Below are positions 25,725 through 33,717 of a stretch of DNA of 64,000 nucleotides, piece by piece (position 1 is the stretch's first letter; every line of letters starts with the position of its first letter). Position numbers and translations under genes: made by a program. The notes beneath the pieces are model-generated. The model was given only the letters and a program-made list of their open reading frames with translations, was not told the origin of the DNA and did not search any database. Source of the DNA: Ferrimicrobium acidiphilum DSM 19497 (GTDB taxonomy: Bacteria; Actinomycetota; Acidimicrobiia; Acidimicrobiales; Acidimicrobiaceae); the NCBI RefSeq assembly GCF_000949255.1, contig NZ_JXUW01000002.1, positions 1 through 64,000 on the forward strand, given 5' to 3'.

Positions 25725-26769
25725 TGGAGCTTGCCGCTTGTCGCCTCTTGCGCTCTACGAATAGATAACCAAGACCTGCGAGACCAACTCCGCCTATTGC
25801 CAAACCAATAGGTAGCGCATCGGTGTGAGAAGCCGGAGGCGAGAGAGGACCGGTTGAGATGGTAATCGGGCTTGGTGGCGTGGTAGTGGTCGTCGGTGGC
25901 GTTGTAGTGGTCGTCGGTGGCGTTGTAGTGGTCGTCGGTGGCGTTGTAGTGGTCTTCGGCGGCGTTGTAGTGGTCTTCGGCGGCGTAGTAGTGGTCGTTG
26001 CTGGTGGCGTTGTCGTCGTCGATGTAGTACATACCGGATTTGTAATCGTGTTCGAGTCGAGTGTCACGGCTCCATTGCGAGCTAACAGTCGGCCGTCAAT
26101 TGTAGCGCTTGTGTTGGCAGCAATTGATGTCAGCGCCAGAATAGTTCCCTGAAAAACTGAGGAGGTTCCGAGTGTTGCAGAGCTGGTAACCTGCCAGAAA
26201 ATATTGCAAGGGTTCGCAGAATTCGTTAGGACTATCTTGCTGGAACTACTAGTGATCAAGGTAGAAGGCAGTTGAAATACAAAAATTGCATTTGGGTTTC
26301 CTTGACCATTCAGAGTGAGAGTTCCGGTGAGGTTGGAGGTCGCGGCGGGAACGGCATAGATCCCTGGTGAGAGTGTTAATCCAGCAAGGTCCGCCACCTC
26401 TGTGGTGGCTGGTGTCATGCCGGCAGCTACGAGATAGGCGTTGGTCGTGGCCGTCTCAGCGGTCACGGCTGCTGAGTTGTTGATATTCGTAGTACCAGCG
26501 ACAGTGCCAGGAGGAAACCCAGTTACTGAGGTGCCAGGTGAGAGGCCGAGATCACCAGCCAGCGTCGTGGCACCGGTGTTGGTGACCGTAGTGGCTGCGA
26601 GGACGGAGTACGCACCAGCGGTCCCTAACTGCACTCCGCTAGTTGAACTGGCGAGTTCGAACTGTGGCGGAGATCGCAAGGAACTCCCCAACACCACAAG
26701 GGTTACACCCAGCGGGATGAGTGGCCAAAGATTTCGTTTTCTAGCTGACGGAACATATTTTGTCTTCAT
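25711..26769 (-). CDS. DUF3494 (ice-binding-like) surface protein with Thr/Pro stalk
   Basis: A 352-residue exported protein. After an N-terminal signal/anchor (NLWPLIPLGVTLVVLGSS), residues about 45-235 form a DUF3494 beta-helix: LGTAGAYSVLAATTVTNTGA, TLAGDLGLSPGTSVTGFPPG, TLTLNGQGNPNAIFVFQL and SVFQGTILALTSIAANTSAT are family hallmarks. Then a stalk of about ten TTTTTPP repeats, then a membrane helix GLAIGGVGLAGLGYLFV and basic tail ERKRRQ. Some members bind ice; many in non-cold organisms probably act as adhesins. No canonical LPxTG is present before the helix. The gene is coupled to the sortase downstream. Confidence 0.88.
   Translation of the reverse strand: MKTKYVPSARKRNLWPLIPLGVTLVVLGSSLRSPPQFELASSTSGVQLGTAGAYSVLAATTVTNTGATTLAGDLGLSPGTSVTGFPPGTVAGTTNINNSAAVTAETATTNAYLVAAGMTPATTEVADLAGLTLSPGIYAVPAATSNLTGTLTLNGQGNPNAIFVFQLPSTLITSSSSKIVLTNSANPCNIFWQVTSSATLGTSSVFQGTILALTSIAANTSATIDGRLLARNGAVTLDSNTITNPVCTTSTTTTPPATTTTTPPKTTTTPPKTTTTPPTTTTTPPTTTTTPPTTTTTPPSPITISTGPLSPPASHTDALPIGLAIGGVGLAGLGYLFVERKRRQAASSNEVA
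25875..26012 (-). repeat. Tandem repeats encoding the Thr/Pro stalk
   Basis: Repeats of about 21 bases (plus-strand unit GGCGTTGTAGTGGTCGTCGGT, with variants TCGG/TTCGG) encode TTTTTPP or TTTTPPK units in the DUF3494 protein. Such an array can change length by slippage without breaking the frame. Confidence 0.85.
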
Positions 26770-27054
26770 AGTAGGAACTGTAGCCTTATTCCATCAACCT
26801 ACAGCGGTATTTCTCGATTGACCCTGTTCTAAAACCAAGTTTCTGTAGCTGCTGTATTCATGATTGGGCCTCATAGCTCATGTTTAGGAGGGTTGCATGT
26901 TTTTGTGGGTGATGCCAAGCAGTTGGGATAGGGATGCTTGTAGCCGTCATAGACACACCTGCGCCGGGTGAGGTTGTAGCTTTTGGGTGTGAAGGTTATC
27001 TCGGAATTTCGATCGCCGATGAATCTTTGACAAACTTTCGCTTCAGGATTGCTC
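26770..27054. other. Intergenic region, nothing assigned
   Basis: 285 bases. A minus-strand frame (26871-27077) includes SEITFTPKSYNLTRRR, which looks protein-like and overlaps the end of the LOG gene, but I cannot assign it. It could be transposon debris. Confidence 0.3.
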
Positions 27055-28068
27055 TTAAATCTCGTTGAGCCTATCAATCATGGATCGTAGCCGTCCGAGG
27101 GAGTGTTGGTCGAAGTCCAAAGACAGTCGCTTCAGGTTCAAGTGATCCTGTTCCCGCACCTCCCACGCCGTTGGTGGAATGACCGAGATGGCTCCGGATC
27201 GCAAGATGTCAGCGAAATCTCGATTTAGGGCGTCAAGCAGTGTCGGACTTGGAAGCCGCTGGAGCCTCAGGATCAGTTGTTTTCCGACAATACGTGCCGA
27301 GTCGTAATTGCGATAGAAGTCGGTGACTTCTCTGACTGCCTCTTCGACACTTGAGCACCGACGGTAGAGGTTTAGGTCGGCGGCTGTGACTAGACCTTGT
27401 GGCAGTAGGACGTCTGTCATGAATTTGAGCAGCAGCTCGAAGTAGTCATCACCTTTGGGTTCGAGTAGAACAAGTGGAGCCAGTTGTGCCTTCCCGGTTT
27501 GCAAAAGTGTTAGCAGCTCGAAGGTCTCATCAAGGGTGCCAAGACCACCAGGCATGGAGACAAATGCTGATGACTCCTTGATCATGAGCACCTTGCGGGT
27601 GAAGAAGTACTTCATCTCGATCAGATGGCCGGATTCATCGAGTCCATGGGCTGCGGCCTGCTCGTGTGGGAGTCGAATGTTGACGCCAAAGGCATGCAGT
27701 GGCCCAGCGCCAGAGGTGGCGGCATCCATGAGGCCAGGTCCTCCTCCGGTTATCACTAGCCAATTTTGCTCCGCAAAGGCGGCACCTAAGTGGTGGGCGA
27801 GAAGGTAACGAGGGTCGTCTGCCTGGATTCTTGCGGACCCAAAAATAGTCACTTTGCGCTGACTGCGGTAGGGGGCGAACGTAGTGAAGGCCTCGCGAAG
27901 CTCTCTGATTGCTGAGGTGATCATCTTCAGGTCGAGTCGGTCCATGTCGGCGGACAGGGTCGCCTCAAGCTCATTCACCAACACGAGTTTGAGGTCACGA
28001 TTGGGATTCTTAAGTCCAACCGATCGTTGTTGGGGATTGTCGAGATCGTTGGCTGAGGGTTCGGTCAC
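27055..28068 (-). CDS. LOG family protein (nucleotide-5'-monophosphate phosphoribohydrolase-like)
   Basis: A 337-residue protein with a LOG domain: VTIFGSARIQ, VITGGGPGLMDAATSGA, MKYFFTRKVLMIKESSAFVS and the signature PGGLGTLDETFELLTLLQTG. PGGxGTxxE is the catalytic/phosphate motif of enzymes that release bases from nucleoside 5'-monophosphates, including cytokinin activators. At 337 residues it is longer than typical LOGs (180-250) because of extra N- and C-terminal helical parts. GTG start overlaps the FO synthase stop by four bases (GTGA), so the pair is translationally coupled. Confidence 0.88.
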   Translation of the reverse strand: MTEPSANDLDNPQQRSVGLKNPNRDLKLVLVNELEATLSADMDRLDLKMITSAIRELREAFTTFAPYRSQRKVTIFGSARIQADDPRYLLAHHLGAAFAEQNWLVITGGGPGLMDAATSGAGPLHAFGVNIRLPHEQAAAHGLDESGHLIEMKYFFTRKVLMIKESSAFVSMPGGLGTLDETFELLTLLQTGKAQLAPLVLLEPKGDDYFELLLKFMTDVLLPQGLVTAADLNLYRRCSSVEEAVREVTDFYRNYDSARIVGKQLILRLQRLPSPTLLDALNRDFADILRSGAISVIPPTAWEVREQDHLNLKRLSLDFDQHSLGRLRSMIDRLNEI

Positions 28069-30371
28069 TGGGCAACCCGCTGGACATGCCGAGTATCTGG
28101 ATACTGATACTCGTCGGTGACCACGGGTTCATAGAAGGTGGTGCGCTGCTGCAGAGTTCGACCAGCCTTGCCTGCAACTTCTCCAAACTGTTCCGGTGTG
28201 AGGAAGGTGCCATGGGTCGCTCCGGCGGCATGAGAGATACTCTCCTCCATCAAAGTTCCACCAAGATCGTTCGCGCCGCATCCGAGTAGGAATGCTGCAC
28301 CCTCCACGCCGAGCTTCACCCAGCTGACTTGGATATTGTCAATTACGCCGTGGTAGGCGATGCGTCCGAGTGCATGCACTAGCACGGCCTCACGGAGTGT
28401 TGGTCCACGCCGTGCCTTGCCCAAGCGAAAGACTGGCGTTGCCATGTGGACAAACGGAAGTGGGACGAACTCGGTGAAGCCGTGTGTCTGACGTCCAAGC
28501 TTGCGAGTCACGTCAAGGTGTTCTATCACGTCTCCGATATCTTCAACACTCCCGAACATGATGGTGACGTTGGAGCGTAATCCGACTTCGTGTGCGGTTG
28601 CGTGCACCTCTAGCCACTCGGCCGTCGATAGCTTGTCCGGACAAAGTATTGCACGAACCGGATCAGAGAGAATCTCGGCAGCTGTTCCCGGTAGGCTTTT
28701 GAGGCCTGCATCGCTTAACTCTCGTAGGTAATCCTTCAGCTCCAGGTTGAGGCGTCTAGCGCCAGTCAGCACCTCCAAGGCTGAAAATCCGTGAAGATGG
28801 ATGGCAGGGAAGTGGGTGTGGATCGCCTTGGCAACGTTTAGATAGTACTCACCGTCGAATGTTGGGTGGATGCCTCCTTGGAGGCATACCTCTGTTGCTC
28901 CACGCTCCTGAGCGTCACCGACCTTAGCCAGTATCTCATCCATACTTAGGAGGTATGGGGTTCCGCGTAGGTTCAGTGAGAGCGGGCCCTTGGAAAAGGC
29001 GCAGAATCGACACTTGAAGGTGCAAATATTGGTGTAGTTGATGTTACGGTTTGCTACGTAAGTGACAACTTCGCCAACCGTCTTTTTCCGCAACTCATCT
29101 GCTAATTCGATCACTCCCATTATGTCGAATCCTTTAGCGGAGCCGGCCATGGTCAAGAGTTCAACAGGTGCTTCGCGGCCAGCATCCAGTTCATCCTGGA
29201 GCTCATGCAACCAGCCGGGCGTGTCAGTCGCATGGCTTGCTGTAGGAAAGACGGGTGTCGGAAGGATAGAGGGTTCGCCTGAGAACCACAGATGCTCTCG
29301 GGCAAACCCTAGCTGATCGCGGTGGTAGTTTATGGCTGGAACCAGCGCTGGGTCTACCCATCGATCAGATTCATGGATGTAGTTGGGGTAGATCGGGAGT
29401 CTAGGCACAAGTGCAAAACCATGATCTTGGATTGTCTTGCTGAGTTGTTCGATGTTTGGCCATGGTTTCTCTGGGTTGACATGGTCTGGCGTGACTCGCG
29501 ATATGCCTCCAAGATCATTGATTCCAGCGGCCAAGAGCTCGGTCGGAGCCTCTGAGAGGTTAGGTGGCGCCTGCAGACTCACCGACTCTGGTAGAACAAG
29601 GCGAGCCATTGCGATAGCTCGTAGGAACTCCTCTCGCGATGGTGGCGGAACATTAGCCATCTGTGTCGTTGGCTTTGGGGTAAAATTCTGTATAATCACC
29701 TCCTGGATGTTGCCGTAGTCTTCAGCTATCTCGCGGATTGCGTGCAACCCGAGCAATCGATCTTCCTCGGTGTCGCCGATCCCAATGAGTAGCCCAGTCG
29801 TCATCGCTATACCTAACTCTCCAGCGTCGCGGAGAGTCTGTATTCGTAGCTGAGGCTTCTTATCAGGTGCGAGACGATGGCAGGGGAGGGCATCGTTGAT
29901 AGATTCCAGCATGATCCCCATGGAGACTGCAACTGAACGTAGTTTCGCTAGATCTTCAGTCGATAGCGTTCCTGCATTGATGTGCGGAAGCATGTGTTCT
30001 TGAAGCGCCAACTTGGCCGCCGTATGGAGATAGTCGACCGTTGAGGCAAAACCTAGCTCGTCGAGCTCCGCCCTTGCTCGGGTGTAGCGATCCTCCGGTC
30101 GTTCTCCGAGAGTGAATAGAGCTTCGATTGCCCCCTGATCGTGGGCTGAACGCGCCAGATCGATAACCTCCGCTGCGGTCATATACGCCCGCTGGAGGCG
30201 TGCCGGAGCTTTTGCAAAGGTACAGTAGCCGCAGCTATCACGACACAACATAGTGAATGGGAAGAATGCCTTTGGTGAATAGGTCACCAAGGTGCCGAAG
30301 GTGGCGTCCCGGAGTTTGCTTGACTCGCTCAATAGTTTTTGCGTTGACCAACGTGTCAGGTTTATCTGCAT
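28065..30371 (-). CDS. fbiC: FO synthase (CofG-CofH fusion, FbiC-like)
   Basis: A 768-residue bifunctional radical SAM enzyme that makes 7,8-didemethyl-8-hydroxy-5-deazariboflavin (FO), the chromophore of coenzyme F420, from tyrosine and a flavin precursor. The CofG half has CRDSCGYCTF (CxxxCxxC), the CofH half CTFKCRFCAF. Both halves show family blocks: ALFTLGERPEDRY, LLIGIGDTEEDRL, VIIQNFTPKP; TEVCLQGGIHPTFDGEYYLN, TAAEILSDPVR and WVKLGVEGAAFLLGCGANDL. ATG 30371 with AAGG upstream. An F420:NADP reductase gene at 55720 supports F420 use by this organism. Confidence 0.95.
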   Translation of the reverse strand: MQINLTRWSTQKLLSESSKLRDATFGTLVTYSPKAFFPFTMLCRDSCGYCTFAKAPARLQRAYMTAAEVIDLARSAHDQGAIEALFTLGERPEDRYTRARAELDELGFASTVDYLHTAAKLALQEHMLPHINAGTLSTEDLAKLRSVAVSMGIMLESINDALPCHRLAPDKKPQLRIQTLRDAGELGIAMTTGLLIGIGDTEEDRLLGLHAIREIAEDYGNIQEVIIQNFTPKPTTQMANVPPPSREEFLRAIAMARLVLPESVSLQAPPNLSEAPTELLAAGINDLGGISRVTPDHVNPEKPWPNIEQLSKTIQDHGFALVPRLPIYPNYIHESDRWVDPALVPAINYHRDQLGFAREHLWFSGEPSILPTPVFPTASHATDTPGWLHELQDELDAGREAPVELLTMAGSAKGFDIMGVIELADELRKKTVGEVVTYVANRNINYTNICTFKCRFCAFSKGPLSLNLRGTPYLLSMDEILAKVGDAQERGATEVCLQGGIHPTFDGEYYLNVAKAIHTHFPAIHLHGFSALEVLTGARRLNLELKDYLRELSDAGLKSLPGTAAEILSDPVRAILCPDKLSTAEWLEVHATAHEVGLRSNVTIMFGSVEDIGDVIEHLDVTRKLGRQTHGFTEFVPLPFVHMATPVFRLGKARRGPTLREAVLVHALGRIAYHGVIDNIQVSWVKLGVEGAAFLLGCGANDLGGTLMEESISHAAGATHGTFLTPEQFGEVAGKAGRTLQQRTTFYEPVVTDEYQYPDTRHVQRVAQ

Positions 30372-30551
30372 GACAATACCTTAGTTCTTACTGAACCGAG
30401 GGGTAGATGGCGGTCAGTCCTATGTGTCTATCAGGTACTCAGCGCTTGAGTTGCGTTGTCACCCACTGGCGTTCGTGGCCCGATCATCTTTTCACGCTTA
30501 GCCAATCCGCAGACCTGGTGATTCCGTCTCCACTGCCAGCTCGCAGCGGTA

Positions 30552-31286
30552 TTAGCTGGTGAGCCCCTGTGCGGCGTCTCTGTCAACAAGGAAAAGCGTG
30601 TTCGTTGGATCGAGCGAGTGAATAGGCAATCCGTCGCCATGGATAGCGCGCTCAACAACCGCCGCCTTGTCTGGTCCGGTCGCAACGACAATTCTGAACT
30701 GGAAGCGGTTAAGTGCAGGAAACGTCAGAGTGATGCGTTCGAGTGGGTTGGCATTGGAGGGATCTCTGTTGTAGGTCACCAATGAGCTACGATTGGAGAG
30801 GGCTAAGGAGTCAGGGAAGAGCGAAGCGGTGTGTCCATCTGTTCCCAGGCCCAGATGCACTACTGACCAGGGTTGATACTCTGCCAACAAGAACTCATAG
30901 CGTTTCGCATAGCCGTTAGCCAAAGCTGTTCGAGCCTCTAGTACTCCAGAGTCGGGTGTCTCGCAATCGGCGAGTAGTTGTTTTTCGGTAGGAGTGTGGC
31001 AGGTGATCATCGGAAGCTGCAGATAGTCGAGCGCATCAAGCCCAGTAGATATATGCATCCAGTTGGAACGGTCGTCGTCGGAGGGAACTAGACGTTCATC
31101 TACCTGTCCAATTGCGAACGGTTGCCCGGAATACTCAGCGAGTGAGCTTCGTAACGGTGCGAGAAGTTCGAGTATGGTATGACCCCCAGAGAGAAGGAGG
31201 AGTCCTCCATCTGAAAGGTGTTCTATGACGTGCGTTCCGAATCGATCAGGGACGTCGTCGGCTATTTCATACTGAAACTGTGCCAC
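30552..31286 (-). CDS. pgl: 6-phosphogluconolactonase
   Basis: A 244-residue protein of the glucosamine/galactosamine-6-phosphate isomerase-like superfamily, DevB type: LLLLSGGHTILELLAPLR, FAIGQVDERLVPSDDDRSN and VVHLGLGTDGHTASLFPDS are the lactonase hallmarks. It hydrolyses 6-phosphogluconolactone in the oxidative pentose phosphate pathway. The GTG at 31286 (VAQFQYEIAD) is chosen because AAAGGAG lies six bases upstream; a frame from 31367 has no site and odd N-terminal sequence. No zwf or gnd nearby. Confidence 0.88.
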   Translation of the reverse strand: MAQFQYEIADDVPDRFGTHVIEHLSDGGLLLLSGGHTILELLAPLRSSLAEYSGQPFAIGQVDERLVPSDDDRSNWMHISTGLDALDYLQLPMITCHTPTEKQLLADCETPDSGVLEARTALANGYAKRYEFLLAEYQPWSVVHLGLGTDGHTASLFPDSLALSNRSSLVTYNRDPSNANPLERITLTFPALNRFQFRIVVATGPDKAAVVERAIHGDGLPIHSLDPTNTLFLVDRDAAQGLTS

Positions 31287-31430
31287 ATCACTCCTTTCTA
31301 CCCACCAACTGGAGGCTAGCCTTCCTGTCCTAGGACCTGTACGGGGAGCGCGAATGAAGTTAGCCACTGGCTACGCTGCTATCCTAATTTAGGCTAGTGC
31401 GGTTTGATCTTCGATGGGGAGGCTTTTGAC

Positions 31431-31727
31431 GTGAGTCAACGGGATGGTGTGAAGTCTGCAGTCTCAACGTCGTTGCAATATGTGAAGCAAGAGACGATCG
31501 ATCCGGCCAAGCGGCTTGGTGGCCTGCTTGCATGGGGTTTGATCGCCTCCATCCTCACCGCTTTTGGATTCGTACTTGTTGCGCTGGGGTTACTTCGATT
31601 GTTGCAAGATGAGACTGGTTCGGCCTTTCAAGGGCATCTTAACTGGCTCCCATACCTGATTACCCTGGTGGTCGTGGTGGTGGTACTTGCAGTCACGCTT
31701 AAGCGAATTGGAAAGCGAGGAAGGTGA
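31431..31727 (+). CDS. Small membrane protein, holin-like (phage holin superfamily III-like)
   Basis: A 98-residue protein with two membrane helices (GLLAWGLIASILTAFGFVLV and YLITLVVVVVVLAVTL) around a short loop, an N-terminal amphipathic part and basic tail KRIGKRGR. This layout matches the actinobacterial putative holin-X / phage-holin-family proteins found in housekeeping loci, not real phage genes. GTG at 31431 with GGGGAGG eight bases upstream. First of four tightly packed plus-strand genes ending with trmI. Confidence 0.65.
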   Translation: MSQRDGVKSAVSTSLQYVKQETIDPAKRLGGLLAWGLIASILTAFGFVLVALGLLRLLQDETGSAFQGHLNWLPYLITLVVVVVVLAVTLKRIGKRGR

Positions 31728-31729
31728 AG

Positions 31730-31933
31730 ATGGCGGACAAGATCAGCCTCAGTGACGTAGAGGACTCCATCCGTGGCATCCAGAGGTCGGCTAATGGGTC
31801 ACTCAACGCTTTGCGACCAGCTTTTCCAGGTTTCGTTGGCGTAGCAGCTGGCTTATTGGTTTTTATTGCATTCGTTGCTGGATATCGCAGGGGCCGCAAC
31901 AAAACTTCGGTTATCGAGATCACGCGGCTGTAA
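31730..31933 (+). CDS. Small membrane protein, unknown
   Basis: A 67-residue protein with a soluble N-terminal helix (KISLSDVEDSIRGIQRSANG) and one membrane helix (FVGVAAGLLVFIAFVAGYRR) with a basic cytoplasmic flank. ATG 31730 lies two bases after the preceding stop, with GAGGAAGG upstream; a GTG at 31724 is possible. Its N-terminal helix resembles the helical tails often encoded beside holin-like proteins. Function unknown. Confidence 0.6.
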   Translation: MADKISLSDVEDSIRGIQRSANGSLNALRPAFPGFVGVAAGLLVFIAFVAGYRRGRNKTSVIEITRL

Positions 31934-31943
31934 GGAGAGGAAT

Positions 31944-32192
31944 GTGGTGAGACGAAGAGTTGTCCTTTCGTCGCTCCGACCGTCTGCGTTGGTGGCTCGA
32001 TTTCTTCGTAAGGTTTTTGCTGACTCCAACAATCGGTGGGTATTGGCTGCTGCCTTCGCTGCCTATGTCTTTTTGAGCCTTACTAAAGGAAGACTGAGTC
32101 GACGCTTTCTCTCACCTCATGGGAAGACCAAGGTGAACCTCAGTGATGGAGCTAGCTACATGATCTCTTTGAAGTCTCGTTCGAAGGCGTGA
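31944..32192 (+). CDS. Small membrane-associated protein, unknown
   Basis: An 82-residue basic protein with one moderately hydrophobic helix (WVLAAAFAAYVFLSLT) and many Arg/Lys. GTG at 31944 (or 31947) is preceded by AAGGAGAGG. Its stop overlaps the trmI start (GTGA), so it belongs to the same operon. No family recognised. Confidence 0.55.
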   Translation: MVRRRVVLSSLRPSALVARFLRKVFADSNNRWVLAAAFAAYVFLSLTKGRLSRRFLSPHGKTKVNLSDGASYMISLKSRSKA

Positions 32193-32998
32193 CGACTGTA
32201 GAGCGAGTTTTTCGCGAGGGTACGTTTGCACTAGTCGTCGATCCACGCGGTCGTCGATCTCTTCTTCTGCTCGAGGCTGGTGCGAGCGTTAGTACTCATC
32301 GGGGTCTGCTCGAGCACGACAGCATTATTGGCGTACCTCCAGGTTCGACAGTGCCGACACGATCCGGATCCGAATTCGTCGTGTATGCGCCGTCATTTTC
32401 GGACATCATCCTGGAGATGCCACGAGGTGCGCAGATCATCTATCCTAAGGACATTGCGGCTATGCTTGGGGAGCTCTCGTTGGAGCCAGGGATGCGCGTT
32501 CTTGAGGCTGGCTTTGGGTCAGGTGCGCTTACCATGGGGATGTTGCGCTGTGGGGTCGTGGTGGTGACAGTGGAGAAGCGAGAGGATTTTGCGAATCGCG
32601 GACGCAAAAATGTAGAGAGCTATCTTCCAGCCAGTCTCAGCGAAAATCTAACCGTGGTGAACGGCGACGTTACCGAGGTTGAACTCGAAGGAAGCTTTGA
32701 CAGAATCGTACTCGATCTGTTGGATCCCTGGCTCGTTGTCGGGCTCGTGCGCCACTTGCTGGTAGCCGACGGCAGGGTGGTGGTCTATGTTACAAATATA
32801 AATCAGGTACAAGAGACGGTACGTGCCATGCGGAGCAACTCGCTCATCATCGACTCGGTCAAGGAGATTCTTGAGCGATGCTGGGTCGTCAACGGTGATG
32901 TCGTTAGACCCGAACAGAAGATGATCGGCCACACCGGCTTTATCATCAGTGCAAGGACGACGCAACCAACACTCTCCAGGGGGCATTCATCTGACTGA
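32189..32998 (+). CDS. trmI: tRNA (adenine-58-N1)-methyltransferase TrmI
   Basis: A 269-residue SAM-dependent methyltransferase that makes m1A58 in the tRNA T-loop. The N-terminal beta domain (TFALVVDPRGRRSLLLLEAG, STHRGLLEHDSIIG) and the YPKDIAAMLGELSLEPGMRV, LEAGFGSGALTMGM SAM-binding block are typical of TrmI. GTG start overlaps the previous stop by four bases. In Mycobacterium the homologue (Rv2118c) also flanks the proteasomal ATPase gene, and the same neighbourhood is seen here. Confidence 0.92.
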   Translation: MTTVERVFREGTFALVVDPRGRRSLLLLEAGASVSTHRGLLEHDSIIGVPPGSTVPTRSGSEFVVYAPSFSDIILEMPRGAQIIYPKDIAAMLGELSLEPGMRVLEAGFGSGALTMGMLRCGVVVVTVEKREDFANRGRKNVESYLPASLSENLTVVNGDVTEVELEGSFDRIVLDLLDPWLVVGLVRHLLVADGRVVVYVTNINQVQETVRAMRSNSLIIDSVKEILERCWVVNGDVVRPEQKMIGHTGFIISARTTQPTLSRGHSSD

Positions 32999-33324
32999 GA
33001 GTAGTGGGTTGCAAGAGCTGGTTCAAGGTCTCGATGACATCTCCGAGGCATTCGGTTCTGCATGTATCCATACTGGCCTCAGGTGTTATCTTGCCAGGAG
33101 GCACCTCTCCTGAAGCACTCAGCTCTAGGTAGGCGCCCTCTCAACAGGCCTGCTGCAGGCAGCGCCGTTGAAATCAGCCTAACTAGGGCGGCTCATCGGA
33201 GGAGACCTAGCGCAAAACCCGGGTCTCGTGATAGCCGCCCGAGGAGAGGAGATCTCACTGAGCTGGTCACGCTCATACTGTCAAGTGGGCGAGCTTAAGC
33301 GCTGAACCGTAGAGGAAGCTGCGG
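32999..33324. other. Convergent intergenic region with two nested hairpins
   Basis: 326 bases between trmI and the ferredoxin gene, without a convincing ORF. Hairpin 1: GGCGC (33132) pairs with GCGCC (33162), enclosing GCCTG-CTG-CAGGC. Hairpin 2: GGGCGGCT (33186-33193) pairs with AGCCGCCC (33233-33240), enclosing GAGACC/GGTCTC (33202/33222). Could be a bidirectional terminator zone or a structured RNA. Confidence 0.45.
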
Positions 33325-33561
33325 CTAGTCGTTCTCCACGAAAATGCACTCTCCTGGGCACTCTTCGCTTGCCTCAGTGACTGCGTCCTCTAGATCTTCA
33401 GGTACCGGCGCCATTTGAGTAGCTCCACCAGGGTTATTGAAAACCTCTTGGCCTTCTTTCACATAGGCCAACCCGTCATCGAGCAGGGTGAAGACCGGCG
33501 GACAGATCTCTTCGCATAAGCCATCGCCGGTGCAAAGATCCTGGTCAATCCAGACTTTCAT
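33325..33561 (-). CDS. Ferredoxin (single cluster)
   Basis: A 78-residue acidic ferredoxin. Cys positions: CTGDGLCEEICPPVF near the N-terminus and ECPGECIFVE at the C-terminus, the single [4Fe-4S] or [3Fe-4S] arrangement of short actinobacterial ferredoxins. Probably an electron carrier for a cytochrome P450 or another oxidoreductase not encoded nearby. ATG 33561 with GGAAAGG upstream. Divergent from the proteasomal ATPase gene. Confidence 0.88.
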   Translation of the reverse strand: MKVWIDQDLCTGDGLCEEICPPVFTLLDDGLAYVKEGQEVFNNPGGATQMAPVPEDLEDAVTEASEECPGECIFVEND

Positions 33562-33717
33562 CGAGGTCCTTTCCATTTAGGTTACTGTTTCGGAGCAAGC
33601 TGCGCCGCGCTATGTTCTGTAATATTTTGCTATGAAGAACAGCATCAAGTGTAGTCGCCTGAGAGTGGTTCTAATTTCGCCACCACTCGGGTAGCGTGAA
33701 GAAAGGAAGGAGGCGTG

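Noticed and set aside
25861-26020. Regular repeats that could be read as a CRISPR array
   Set aside because: Units are contiguous with no spacers and encode the Thr/Pro stalk of the DUF3494 protein on the minus strand.
31431-31933. Holin-like genes as a sign of a prophage
   Set aside because: No phage structural, integrase or lysis genes nearby; the genes are coupled to trmI and match housekeeping holin-X style proteins.
33062-33298. 78-codon frame in the trmI-ferredoxin gap
   Set aside because: Composition is Arg/Pro-rich without structure, and it coincides with the hairpin region.
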